This document shows positions 17,831 to 26,389 of a stretch of DNA of 64,000 nucleotides, one piece after another. Under the pieces are notes generated by a model, which was not told the DNA's origin, did not search any database, and saw nothing but the letters and a program-made list of their open reading frames with translations. The position numbers and the translations under genes were made by a program. Each line of letters opens with the position of its first letter. The first letter of the stretch is position 1. The DNA is from Roseovarius sp. SCSIO 43702 (GTDB lineage Bacteria; Pseudomonadota; Alphaproteobacteria; Rhodobacterales; Rhodobacteraceae), in assembly GCF_019599045.1 (NCBI RefSeq), contig NZ_CP080623.1, positions 580,501 through 644,500 of the forward strand, read 5' to 3'.

Positions 17831-18752
17831 GACCTGGCTACTGGCCGATATCGGCGGCACGACCACGCGGCTCTGCCTCGCCGATCCCGAAGGGCTCCGC
17901 CACGACACGCTCGAGACGCGCGCCAACGACACGGCACCGGATGCCATGACGCTCCTCGCGCGTTACCTCGCGGCGCGCGACACGGGCGTCGACGCCATCG
18001 CGGCGGGCGTGGCGGGGCCTGTCCGCGACGGCGCGGCGCAACTGACCAACCGGGACTGGCATGTCGACGCGAAGGCGTTGGCGATGTCCACCGGCGCCGT
18101 GCGGGTCCGGCTGCTGAACGACCTTCAGGTGCAGGGGCTTGCGCTCGACGATCTCCCGCGCAGCGCGATCACGCATCTCTCCGGTCCGGCGCCCGCGGGC
18201 GACCCCGACGGCCCCCGCCTCGTGCTGGGCTTGGGCACGGGTTGCAACATCGCCGTGGTTCACCGCATGACGGGCGGGCTCTTCGTGCCCCCGGCCGAGG
18301 CCGGGCACAGCCGGCTGCCACATATCCCGGCGCTTGCCCACCTGCTGACCTCCGGCCCCGCGCATGTGCCGGTCGAGCACGTCCTGTCGGGCCCCGGCCT
18401 CGCGCGGCTGCACCTGGCGCTGGGGGCGGGCACGGCCGACACGCCCGCGATCCTTGCGGCGGCGGCGGCGCGACACCCCGAGGCGCTTCGCACGCTCGAG
18501 ATGTTCGGCCTGGTCCTTGGGCACGTGGCCGGGGATTTCGCGCTCATCCACATGGCGACCGGCGGCGTTCTCCTGATCGGCGGCCTTGCCCGCGCGATCG
18601 CGCCCTTCCTCGCCGACACACCCTTCCGCGAGACCTTCGGGCAAAAAGGCCCTTACGCGCCGATCATGCGCGACATCCCCGTCTCGCTCGTGACCGAGGA
18701 CGGCGCGGGCCTGCTCGGGTGTCACCGCGCGCTGCGCCAGGCCCCGATCTGA
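17823..18752 (+). CDS. glk: Glucokinase
   Basis: A 309-residue ATP-dependent glucokinase of the bacterial Glk family. The phosphate-binding N-terminus LLADIGGTTTRLCLAD is followed by AGVAGPV and LTNRDWHVD. LGLGTGCNIAVVH and FVPPAEAGHSRL complete the hexose and ATP sites, the latter resembling the E. coli sugar-binding GGHxD/E segment. The start overlaps the end of the aldolase gene. It is convergent with the MFS gene downstream. A short inverted repeat (TATCCGG/CCGGATA, 18764-18779) lies between the two stops. Confidence 0.92.
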   Translation: MAETWLLADIGGTTTRLCLADPEGLRHDTLETRANDTAPDAMTLLARYLAARDTGVDAIAAGVAGPVRDGAAQLTNRDWHVDAKALAMSTGAVRVRLLNDLQVQGLALDDLPRSAITHLSGPAPAGDPDGPRLVLGLGTGCNIAVVHRMTGGLFVPPAEAGHSRLPHIPALAHLLTSGPAHVPVEHVLSGPGLARLHLALGAGTADTPAILAAAAARHPEALRTLEMFGLVLGHVAGDFALIHMATGGVLLIGGLARAIAPFLADTPFRETFGQKGPYAPIMRDIPVSLVTEDGAGLLGCHRALRQAPI

Positions 18753-18794
18753 CCCGGCCGGTCTATCCGGTGCCGGATACCCGCGATCCGCCTG

Positions 18795-20033
18795 TCAGGC
18801 GACGGCAAGATGCGTGCGCCGTTCGCGGATCGGCAGGTGGACGACCGCGCTGAACGCGCCCACCCCGACTCCGATCCACCAGACCATCGTGTAATCGCCG
18901 TAGAGGTCATACATCCACCCGCCCAGCCAGACGCCCATGAAACTGCCCAGCTGGTGCGAGAAAAAGACGATGCCGTAGAGCGTGCCCATGTAGCGCAGCC
19001 CGTAGATATGCGCGATCAGCCCGCTGGTGAGCGGTACCGTGGCCAGCCAGAGCGCCCCCATGCTCACCGAGAAAAGAAGCACCGTCGCGGGCGTGATCGG
19101 CGTGAGGATGAACGCCGCGGCGATGATCGTGCGCGCGGTGTAGATGCCCGCAAGGAGGTATTTCTTCGAGTACCGCTTGCCCAGGTATCCCGCCGTCAGC
19201 GTTCCCGCGATATTGGCAAGCCCGATGAGCGAGATCGAGACCGCGCCCAGGGCCGATGTGGTCGTGATCCCGATATTGTGCAGCACGCCACCGGGCACGA
19301 TCGGCCCGCACATCTCGGTCACGAAGGCCGGGAAATGCGCGGTGATGAAGGCAAGCTGGTAGCCGCAGGAGAAGAAGCCGAGGAAGATGAGCGTATAGGA
19401 CGGATCGCGAAACGCGCGCCCGAGAAGCGCGCCCATCGTCTCCTCCAGCTCGGCGCGGCCCGTCGGCTCGGGCGCCCGCATGAGCGGCAGGCACGCGAGC
19501 GTGGCGAGGATCGTGGCCGCGAAGACCATGAACACCATCTGCCAGCTCATGATCCCCAGCAGGTATTCCGCCACCGGCGCACCGAAGACCTGCCCCGCCG
19601 ATCCGGCGGCGGTCGCGACGGCGAGGCTCATCGAGCGATGTTCGTCGCTCGACGCCCGTCCCACCACGGCGAGGATCACGCCGAAACCCGTGCCTGCGAT
19701 CCCGAACCCCACCAGGATCTCCAGGACCTGGTGCGCCTCGGGCGTCATCGCGAAAGATGAAAGAACCAGCCCGGCCGCGTAGGTCAACGCGCCCAGCACG
19801 ATCGCCTTGCGGTCCCCGATCCGCTCGGCCAGCGCGCCGAAGATGGGTTGCCCGATTCCCCAGGCGAGGTTCTGGATCGCGATGGCAAGGCTGAACTCCG
19901 CCCTGAGCCAGCCGAACTCCTCGGCGATGGGAATCTGGAACACGCCGAAACTCGCACGGATCGCGAACGAGACCAGCATGATCACGCAACCCGCGATCAG
20001 AACCGGGGTGAAAAGAGGCGCGGCTTTCTGCAA
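18795..20033 (-). CDS. MFS transporter
   Basis: A 12-helix major facilitator of about 412 residues. It resembles the oxalate/monocarboxylate-type MFS group, with SFGVFQIPIAEEFGWLRAEFSLAIA and AERIGDRKAIVLGA between TM2 and TM3. I chose the TTG at 20031-20033 because GGGAGA lies seven bases upstream and the protein then starts just before TM1. A longer frame back to 20171 overlaps the LysR gene and has no transporter-like sequence. It follows the LysR gene on the same strand and may be co-transcribed. Substrate unknown. Confidence 0.85.
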   Translation of the reverse strand: MQKAAPLFTPVLIAGCVIMLVSFAIRASFGVFQIPIAEEFGWLRAEFSLAIAIQNLAWGIGQPIFGALAERIGDRKAIVLGALTYAAGLVLSSFAMTPEAHQVLEILVGFGIAGTGFGVILAVVGRASSDEHRSMSLAVATAAGSAGQVFGAPVAEYLLGIMSWQMVFMVFAATILATLACLPLMRAPEPTGRAELEETMGALLGRAFRDPSYTLIFLGFFSCGYQLAFITAHFPAFVTEMCGPIVPGGVLHNIGITTTSALGAVSISLIGLANIAGTLTAGYLGKRYSKKYLLAGIYTARTIIAAAFILTPITPATVLLFSVSMGALWLATVPLTSGLIAHIYGLRYMGTLYGIVFFSHQLGSFMGVWLGGWMYDLYGDYTMVWWIGVGVGAFSAVVHLPIRERRTHLAVA

Positions 20034-20110
20034 GAAGGTATCTCCCGATGGATCGGCCCACACTAGGGAAAACGCTCCAATGGTCAATTTCGCAGTTGTG
20101 ATGGGGCCGA

Positions 20111-20986
20111 TCACCGGCTTTTCTTCATGACCTCGATCACCCGCTTTGCGTCGTCTGTCGGCTCCGCCCATTCGAGGACAAGCGCGGCCCCGGTCGGCAC
20201 GTCCCGCTCGCTGACCGCAACAAGGCGCCCCTCGGCAAGCGCAGAGCCGAGCAGCACCCGGTGCCCCATGAGGATGCCCGCGCCCGCGACCGCCTCGTCG
20301 ACGGCCATCGCGTAGAGCGAATAGCGTGGGCCGCGCTCCGCGTCCTCAAGCGTCACATCGGCACCCGCCGCCCACCGCTCCCAGTCCCCGCACCACGTCG
20401 CATCGTGAAGCCGCACGGCACCGGCAAGGTCCGACGGTGCATGAATATCCCGCGCCACGTCGGGCGCGGCCACCGGCACAAGGGCGTCATGGGCCAGGAC
20501 ATGCAGGCCCGAGCCGTCCCGCGGCGCGCGGATGAACAGCGACAGGTCGAACATGTCCCGTCGCAGGTTCGGCGGCTGTTCCAGCGCCGTGACCGAAATG
20601 CGCAGATCCGGCAGGGCCGCGCGCAGGGCCGGCAGGCGCGGCCCGAGCCAAAGCTGCGCGACACTCGGCAGCGCGGCGATCTGGATCACCGGGTCCGGCC
20701 GCAGCGCGCGCAGAGCCCGCACCGCCGCACCGATCCGGTCGAACCCGGCGGTGAAGTCCGGGGCAAGCGCCGCGCCGGACCGGGTCAGGCGCACACCCTG
20801 CGCGCGCCGCTCGAAAAGGGGCGTCCCGGCCCAATCCTCGATCGCCTTGATGTGCTGCGAGATGGCGCCGGGCGTCACGTTCAACTCCTCCGCCGCCGCG
20901 GCAAAACCGCCAAGCCGCGCCGCCGCCTCGAACGCGCGCAGCGCGTTGAGCGGAGGGCCCTTGGGACGTGGGGGTGAGACGGACAT
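20111..20986 (-). CDS. LysR-family regulator (GcvA-like)
   Basis: A 291-residue LysR protein. The N-terminal winged helix includes LNALRAFEAAARLGGFAAAAEELNVTPGAISQHIKAIE, the GcvA/AmpR-like form. The effector domain shows the SLFIRAPRDG pattern. It is divergent from the SHMT-like gene, with 103 bp between starts, so that gene is the most likely target. An MFS gene lies downstream on the same strand. Confidence 0.88.
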   Translation of the reverse strand: MSVSPPRPKGPPLNALRAFEAAARLGGFAAAAEELNVTPGAISQHIKAIEDWAGTPLFERRAQGVRLTRSGAALAPDFTAGFDRIGAAVRALRALRPDPVIQIAALPSVAQLWLGPRLPALRAALPDLRISVTALEQPPNLRRDMFDLSLFIRAPRDGSGLHVLAHDALVPVAAPDVARDIHAPSDLAGAVRLHDATWCGDWERWAAGADVTLEDAERGPRYSLYAMAVDEAVAGAGILMGHRVLLGSALAEGRLVAVSERDVPTGAALVLEWAEPTDDAKRVIEVMKKSR

Positions 20987-21089
20987 CAGGTAGCCCGAGT
21001 TTTTCTAAGCCAGCGCAAAGGTAATCTCGTTTGCACACCTCCGCAAACCCCGCTTTGATGACACCCGACAGCCAAGGGAGTTGAATGCC

Positions 21090-22409
21090 ATGACCCTCCA
21101 ACGCCGCGATTGGGTGCCCCAAGACAGCGAGGCCCTCGTTCAATCCATCGCCACCCGCACCGCCGGGCAGGATAGCGACACGATCCTCGCGCGGCTCGAC
21201 ACGCTCGTCGCCGAGAATCGCCGCATCCACGAGCGCGAGTGCTTCAACCTCAATCCCGCGACCAACGTGATGAACCCCCGCGCCGAGGCGATGCTCGCCG
21301 CCGGTCTCGGCTCGCGCCCCTCGCTCGGCTATCCCGGCGACAAGTACGAGATGGGGCTCGAGGCCATCGAGGAGATCGAGGTCATCACCGCCGAGCTTTG
21401 CGCCGAGGTGTTCGATGCCCGCTTCGCGGAGATCCGCGTCCCCTCGGGCGCCATTGGCAACCTCTACGCCTTCATGGCCACCTGCAAGCCCGGCGACACG
21501 ATCATCGCGCCACCCGCCGCCATCGGCGGGCACGTCACCCATCACGATGCCGGCTGTGCCGGGCTCTACGGGCTCAACATCATCCCCGCGCCCGTAGCCG
21601 CCGATGGCTATACCGTCGACGTGGATGCCCTGCGTGACCTCGCGCACAGGCACACCCCCGCGCTCATCACCATCGGCGGAAGCCTCAACCTCACCGAACA
21701 TCCCGTGGCCGACATCCGCGGCATCGCCGACGAGGTGGGCGCGCGCGTGCTCTTCGACGCGGCGCATCAATGCGGCATCATCGCGGGCAAGGCATGGCGC
21801 AACCCGCTGACCGAAGGCGCGCACATGATGACCATGTCCACCTACAAGAGCTTGGGCGGCCCGCCGGGCGGGCTTGTCGTGACGAACGATGCCGACATGG
21901 CCCGCGCCCTCGACGCCATCGCCTTTCCCGGCATGACGGCCAATTTCGACGCGGCCAAGTCGGCGGCGCTCGCCGTCACCATGTGCGACTGGCGCGATTT
22001 CGGCGCGGATTACGCCCGCGCGATGATCGAGCTCTCGCAGGCGCTGGCCCGTGCGCTTGCGGACCGCGACATGCCGGTCTTCACCAGCTCGCACGGTCCC
22101 ACCCGCTCGCACCAGTTCGCGCTCGAGGCCGCGCGCTTCGGCGGCGGTCAGGCGGCGTCGAAGACGCTGCGCCGCGCGGGCTTCCTCGCCTGCGGCATCG
22201 GTCTGCCCATCGAGCCGGTCGAGGGCGACATGAACGGGCTGCGCATCGGCACGCCCGAGCTTGTCCGCTGGGGCGTTACCCCGGCCCATGCCGACGACCT
22301 GGCCGACCTCATCGCCCAGGCGCTTGCCGGAAACGACCCCGAGGCCCTCGCTCCGCGGGTGGCGGACCTGCGGAGGGGCTTCGACAGGCTGCACTACATT
22401 CACGGGTGA
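21090..22409 (+). CDS. Divergent serine hydroxymethyltransferase-like PLP enzyme
   Basis: A 439-residue fold-type I PLP enzyme of the SHMT family. The PLP lysine is Lys253 in MSTYKSLGGPPGG, His226 lies in FDAAHQCGIIAG, and the carboxylate-binding arginine sits in NGLRIGTPELVRWG. The GYPGDKYEMG loop corresponds to the SHMT GYPGKRYYGG. The region of the catalytic SHMT glutamate (SEN in E. coli) reads LNP here, so a canonical folate-dependent GlyA reaction is doubtful. A 2-methylserine hydroxymethyltransferase or aldolase role is possible. The ATG follows GGGAG, and a LysR gene is divergent. Confidence 0.8.
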   Translation: MTLQRRDWVPQDSEALVQSIATRTAGQDSDTILARLDTLVAENRRIHERECFNLNPATNVMNPRAEAMLAAGLGSRPSLGYPGDKYEMGLEAIEEIEVITAELCAEVFDARFAEIRVPSGAIGNLYAFMATCKPGDTIIAPPAAIGGHVTHHDAGCAGLYGLNIIPAPVAADGYTVDVDALRDLAHRHTPALITIGGSLNLTEHPVADIRGIADEVGARVLFDAAHQCGIIAGKAWRNPLTEGAHMMTMSTYKSLGGPPGGLVVTNDADMARALDAIAFPGMTANFDAAKSAALAVTMCDWRDFGADYARAMIELSQALARALADRDMPVFTSSHGPTRSHQFALEAARFGGGQAASKTLRRAGFLACGIGLPIEPVEGDMNGLRIGTPELVRWGVTPAHADDLADLIAQALAGNDPEALAPRVADLRRGFDRLHYIHG

Positions 22410-22511
22410 CACCCGGGGCAGGACGGACCGGCACAGGGGGGCGAGCGTTCACGGGCAAGATTGCATGTCCCGGCTCGTTCCCCGATCATGCGACGCAAAA
22501 GGAGCCACGCC

Positions 22512-23165
22512 ATGCGCTATCGTCCCGGTCACGACACCTGCCCGCTGCCCTTCTCGCCCTTCAAGAGCTGCACCGTCCCGCGCCCCATCGGCTGGCTCTC
22601 GACCGTGAGCCGCGACGGCGTGCACAACCTCGCGCCCTACAGCCAGTGGCAGAACCTCACCTTCGATCCCCCGATGGTCATGTTCGCCGCCAACCAGTAT
22701 CCCGACGGCCGCCGCAAGGACACGGTGCTCAACGCCGAGGAAACCGGCTGGTTCGTCTGGAACATGGCGACCTGGGACCTGCGCGAGGCGGTCAACATCT
22801 CGGCCATGGCGCTCGGTCCCGACGAGGACGAATTCGAGCGTGCGGGCGTGGCGCGCACGGGCTGCGAACTGGCTCCCGGTGACCGCGTGGCCCAAAGTCC
22901 CGCGCATTTCGAATGCCGTTACCTCTCGACCCATCGCCTTCCCGGCGACAGCCCCGTGGGCACCGTCGACGTGGTGTTCGGCCGGGTCGAGATGATCCAC
23001 GTGGACGATCGCGTCATCACCCCCGAGGGCAAGCTCGACATTCCCGCGATCCAGCCCATCGCGCGGATGGGCTACTACGACTACACCGTCGTTCGCGACG
23101 TGTTCGAGATGCGCATCCCCGGCGCGAGCGAGGACGAGGCCGCGGGGCTCGAGGGCAAGGCCTGA
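22512..23165 (+). CDS. Flavin reductase family protein (FMN-binding split barrel)
   Basis: A 217-residue protein of the flavin reductase-like split-barrel family. It has PRPIGWLSTVSRDGVHNLAPYSQW near the N-terminus and MVMFAANQYPDGRRKDT, which surround the flavin phosphate in relatives. Such proteins use NAD(P)H to supply reduced flavin to a partner, or act as FMN-binding oxidoreductases. The partner is unknown. It lies 102 bp downstream of the SHMT-like gene. The start ATG has AAAGGAG upstream. Confidence 0.85.
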   Translation: MRYRPGHDTCPLPFSPFKSCTVPRPIGWLSTVSRDGVHNLAPYSQWQNLTFDPPMVMFAANQYPDGRRKDTVLNAEETGWFVWNMATWDLREAVNISAMALGPDEDEFERAGVARTGCELAPGDRVAQSPAHFECRYLSTHRLPGDSPVGTVDVVFGRVEMIHVDDRVITPEGKLDIPAIQPIARMGYYDYTVVRDVFEMRIPGASEDEAAGLEGKA

Positions 23166-23245
23166 ACCCGAGTTAACCTCTCACTCATCAAGGTTAACCG
23201 CGCCTCACCGCGCGGTCCGTTAACCACGGGATTCGCCCCTCGCGC

Positions 23246-23286
23246 ACCGACGCGATACCGACGTGGATACCGACGTAGATACCGAC
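23246..23286 (-). repeat. Phased ACCGAC (GTCGGT) array among GTTAAC sites
   Basis: Four copies of ACCGAC start at 23246, 23257, 23269 and 23281, a spacing of 11, 12 and 12 bp. Longer repeat units read GTCGGTATC on the minus strand. Five GTTAAC hexamers at 23172, 23193, 23219, 23312 and 23360 surround the array. The array lies between the 3' ends of two convergent genes. A related pair of arrays is at 62489-62690. Confidence 0.75.
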
Positions 23287-23331
23287 GTCCGGTTTCCCTG
23301 TTTTTGCTGGCGTTAACGCCCCTTCGGCATG

Positions 23332-23362
23332 AAAAACCCCGCGGAACACCGTCCGCGGGGTT
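23332..23362 (-). terminator. Rho-independent terminator of the dgcN-dgcA-dat operon
   Basis: Perfect 11-bp arms AACCCCGCGGA and TCCGCGGGGTT around a 6-nt loop are followed on the minus strand by a T run. It lies 24 bp after the dat stop. Confidence 0.88.
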
Positions 23363-23386
23363 AACATTCTCGACGCCGGCGCGGAT

Positions 23387-24244
23387 TCAGACCGCCGCCT
23401 TGCGCGCCTCGTCGACATAGATCTCGCGCAGGCGCCGCGCCACCGGGCCGGGCGTCCCGTCGCCCAGGGTGGCCCCGTCGATCTCCACCACAGGCATGAC
23501 GAAGGTGCTGGCCGAGGTAACGAACGCCTCGTCCGCCTTCTGGGCCTCGTCGATGGTGAAATTGCGCTCGACCACCTCCATCTGCGCCTCGCGCGCGAAC
23601 CGAAGAACCGCCGCACGGGTGATCCCGTGCAGGATGTCGTTGCTGAGCGCGCGGGTGATGATCCTGCCGTCCTTCACGATATAGGCGTTGTTCGACGTGC
23701 CCTCGGTCACTTCCCCGTCCTCGACCATCCACGCATCGTCGGCACCCTTGGCCTTCGCCATCATCTTGCCCATCGACGGATAGAGAAGCTGCACCGTCTT
23801 GATGTCGCGCCGGCCCCAGCGGATATCGTCTATGCTGATGACCTTGATGCCTTTTTTCGCCGCCGGGTTCTCGGCCAGGCCGGGCTTCGCCTGGGTGAAC
23901 ATCACCACCGTGGGCCGCGTCTCGGCGCTGGGAAACACGAAGTCGCGGTCGCCGTCGCTGCCCCGCGTCACCTGGAGATAGACGAGCCCCTCGTCGATCC
24001 CGTTCGCGCGGACAAGCTCGCGGTGGATCTCCAGCAGATCGTCGAACTCGGGGGGCTTCGGCATGTCGAGCTCGTTCAGCGACCGCTCCAGCCGCTTTGC
24101 GTGCCCCTCGAAATCCACGAGCTTGCCGCCCAGCACGCTCGTCACCTCGTAGACCCCGTCCGCCATCAGGAAACCCCGGTCGAAGACCGAGATCTTCGCC
24201 TCGTTTTCCGGTATGTAATCGCCGTTCACATAGACTGTGCGCAT
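23387..24244 (-). CDS. dat: D-amino-acid transaminase (class IV PLP aminotransferase)
   Basis: A 285-residue fold-type IV enzyme. The PLP lysine is Lys149 in RWGRRDIKTVQLLYP, and Glu181 in EVTEGTSNN contacts the cofactor. The N-terminal YVNGDYIPENEAKISVFDRGF and the spacing fit D-alanine/D-amino-acid transaminase better than the branched-chain enzyme. It interconverts D-amino acids and 2-oxo acids, commonly D-alanine + 2-oxoglutarate with pyruvate + D-glutamate. It starts four bases after dgcA, so it belongs to the D-glutamate operon and may feed or drain its D-glutamate pool. A strong terminator follows. Confidence 0.88.
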   Translation of the reverse strand: MRTVYVNGDYIPENEAKISVFDRGFLMADGVYEVTSVLGGKLVDFEGHAKRLERSLNELDMPKPPEFDDLLEIHRELVRANGIDEGLVYLQVTRGSDGDRDFVFPSAETRPTVVMFTQAKPGLAENPAAKKGIKVISIDDIRWGRRDIKTVQLLYPSMGKMMAKAKGADDAWMVEDGEVTEGTSNNAYIVKDGRIITRALSNDILHGITRAAVLRFAREAQMEVVERNFTIDEAQKADEAFVTSASTFVMPVVEIDGATLGDGTPGPVARRLREIYVDEARKAAV

Positions 24245-24248
24245 CGTG

Positions 24249-25214
24249 TTATCCCCAGAGTTCCGGCGCGGGCGGATGCACCCCCGCCTCGTCGAATAGA
24301 AGCGGCGTGTCGCGATCCTCGGCCAGGAGGAGCGGGCCGTCGAGATCGGTCACCATCGCACCCTGCGCCACCAGCACGCCGGGCGCCATGGCAAGGCTCG
24401 AGCCCACCATGCAGCCGACCATCACCTCGTAGCCCTGCTCCCGCGCCGCCTTCTTCAGCTCCAGCGCCTCGGTCAGCCCGCCCGTCTTGTCGAGCTTGAT
24501 GTTGACCACGTCATACTTGCCCTTGAGGTCCGCCAGGCTTCCGCGGTCATGACAGCTTTCATCGGCGCAGACCGGCACCGGCCGCTCCACGCCACGCAGC
24601 GCCTCGTCGTCGCCGGCGGGCAGGGGCTGCTCGACAAGCGCCACCCCCAGCCGCACCAGATGCGGCGCGAGATCGGCATAGACCTCCGCGCTCCAGCCCT
24701 CGTTCGCATCGACGATGATCCGCGCGTCGGGTGCGCCCTCGCGCACGGCCTCGAGGCGTGGCATATCGTCCGGCGTCCCGAGCTTGATCTTGAGAAGCGG
24801 GCGATGCGCGTTCTTCGCCGCCTGCGCACGCATCTTCTCGGGCGCGTCGAGCGAGAGCGTGTAGGCCGTGATCTCCGGCCCCGGCTCGGGCAACCCGGCA
24901 AGGTCCCAGGCCCGCTTTCCCGCCCTCTTGGCCTCAAGATCCCAAAGCGCGCAATCGACCGCGTTTCGCGCGGCACCGGCCGGTAACAGATCATAAAGGG
25001 TCTTGCGGTTAAACTCCCCAGAAAGCGCCGCGATCTGCGCCTCGACACTGTCTAGCGTCTCGTCGTAGCGCGCGTAGGGCACACATTCCCCGCGTCCCTC
25101 GTGCGCCCCGTCGCGCAGGGTCACGGTCAGAACCTCCGCCTCGGTCCGCGATCCGCGCGAGATCGTGAAGACCTGCGCGAGCTTGAAGGTGTCGCGCGTG
25201 ATGGAAATCTCCAT
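24249..25214 (-). CDS. dgcA: Enolase-superfamily epimerase, probable N-acetyl-D-glutamate racemase DgcA
   Basis: A 321-residue member of the muconate lactonizing/dipeptide epimerase branch of the enolase superfamily. Catalytic Lys142 and Lys144 lie in LLKIKLGT. Metal ligands are Asp169 (IIVDANEGW), Glu195 (LVEQPLP) and Asp218 (CADESC). The second catalytic lysine region is VVNIKLDKTGG. Relatives are often annotated L-Ala-D/L-Glu epimerase. The gene directly follows dgcN (DUF1611), the pair described for marine D-glutamate catabolism, in which DgcA racemises N-acetyl-D-glutamate. That context decides the call. The ATG at 25214 is family-typical, and the longer frame upstream is not. Confidence 0.85.
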   Translation of the reverse strand: MEISITRDTFKLAQVFTISRGSRTEAEVLTVTLRDGAHEGRGECVPYARYDETLDSVEAQIAALSGEFNRKTLYDLLPAGAARNAVDCALWDLEAKRAGKRAWDLAGLPEPGPEITAYTLSLDAPEKMRAQAAKNAHRPLLKIKLGTPDDMPRLEAVREGAPDARIIVDANEGWSAEVYADLAPHLVRLGVALVEQPLPAGDDEALRGVERPVPVCADESCHDRGSLADLKGKYDVVNIKLDKTGGLTEALELKKAAREQGYEVMVGCMVGSSLAMAPGVLVAQGAMVTDLDGPLLLAEDRDTPLLFDEAGVHPPAPELWG

Positions 25215-25287
25215 GACCACCCCTTCTTCTTGCTTCAAATATCCCCGCCGGAGGCATCCACCGCCTGCCGGAGGCTCGAGGGCCGGA

Positions 25288-26289
25288 TCACATCGCGGCC
25301 AGCGCGTCCACGAGCTTTTCCGACCCGAAGCGATAGGGATCCGTCGCCGGAAGACCCATCTCCGCCTCGACCTTTTCAAGGTAGGCTTTCGCGTCCGCCT
25401 CGCTCATGTGCTGCGTGTTGATCGAGATGCCCACCGCTTCACAGGCCGGGTTCGCGATCCGCGCAAGCGGCAGCGCCGTGTCCCGCAGCGCCTGGAGCGT
25501 GGGCGGCGTGTAGTCGGGCAGGCCGCGCATGTGCTCCCGCGTGGGTTCATGGCAGAGGATCAGCGCATCGGGCTGCCCGCCATGGATCAGCGCCATCGTC
25601 ACCCCCGAATAGGAGACGTGGAAAAGCGAGCCCTGGCCCTCGATCAGATCCCAGTGATCGTCGTCATTGTCGGGCGTGAGCCATTCGATCGAGCCTGCCA
25701 TGAAATCCGCGACCACCGCGTCGAGCGGCACGCCGTCGCCGGTGATGAGGATGCCCGTCTGCCCGGTCGCCCGAAACGTGGCCTTCATGCCGCGCTCGCG
25801 CATCACGCCTTCCATCGCCATGGCGGTGTACATCTTGCCGACCGAGCAATCCGTGCCCACCGCGAGGCAGCGCTTCCCGCGCCGCTTCTTGCCGTCGGCG
25901 ATGGGATACTTGACCGAAGGCACGCGCACGTCGTGAAGCTTGCGTCCCGTCGCCTCGGCCACCGCCTTCAGGTCGGGCTCGTCGCGCAGGAGGTTGTGCA
26001 GCCCCGAGGCCAGGTCGAACCCTTCCTCGAGCGCCATGATCAGCACCTTTTTCCATTCCTGGCTGATCACCCCTCCGCGATTGGCCACGCCGATCACCAC
26101 TGTCTTCGCTCCGGCCTCCCTGGCCTCTGTCAGCGTCATGTCCGTCAGGCCCAGGTCCGCGCCGCACCCTTCGAGGCGAAGCTGCCCGACGGCATGGTCG
26201 GGGCGCCAGTCCCGGATGCCGATGGCGACCTTCGCGGCCAGCATGTCGGGCGCGTCACCCAGGAAAAGAAGATACGGTGTCTCGATCAT
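25288..26289 (-). CDS. dgcN: DUF1611 protein, probable D-glutamate N-acetyltransferase DgcN
   Basis: A 333-residue DUF1611 protein. An N-terminal Rossmann-like half (YLLFLGDAPDMLAAKVAIGI) is followed by a C-terminal P-loop-like domain with GTDCSVGKMYTAMAMEG. In marine proteobacteria DgcN acetylates D-glutamate and DgcA racemises the product, feeding L-glutamate metabolism. It is the first gene of dgcN-dgcA-dat, with 73 bp to dgcA. A TTGACA hexamer lies upstream on the coding strand at 26353-26358, but no convincing -10 follows at normal spacing. DUF1611 alone does not prove the reaction. Confidence 0.83.
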   Translation of the reverse strand: MIETPYLLFLGDAPDMLAAKVAIGIRDWRPDHAVGQLRLEGCGADLGLTDMTLTEAREAGAKTVVIGVANRGGVISQEWKKVLIMALEEGFDLASGLHNLLRDEPDLKAVAEATGRKLHDVRVPSVKYPIADGKKRRGKRCLAVGTDCSVGKMYTAMAMEGVMRERGMKATFRATGQTGILITGDGVPLDAVVADFMAGSIEWLTPDNDDDHWDLIEGQGSLFHVSYSGVTMALIHGGQPDALILCHEPTREHMRGLPDYTPPTLQALRDTALPLARIANPACEAVGISINTQHMSEADAKAYLEKVEAEMGLPATDPYRFGSEKLVDALAAM

Positions 26290-26389
26290 TTCGGCGTCTC
26301 CCGTGCGGAATCAGGCGTGCTGCATTATTTCACCGATCGCCGGCATAATGGTGTCAAACCGGCGCGGCAATGGCGAACTGCACGCAGGA

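Noticed and set aside
18764..18779. A bidirectional terminator between glk and the MFS gene
   Set aside because: The inverted repeat TATCCGG/CCGGATA leaves only a 2-nt loop and no T tract, so it is too weak to call.
23172..23224. CtrA full binding sites from the TTAACC motifs
   Set aside because: The half-sites are spaced 21-26 bp apart, not the seven-base spacing of the canonical TTAA-N7-TTAA site.
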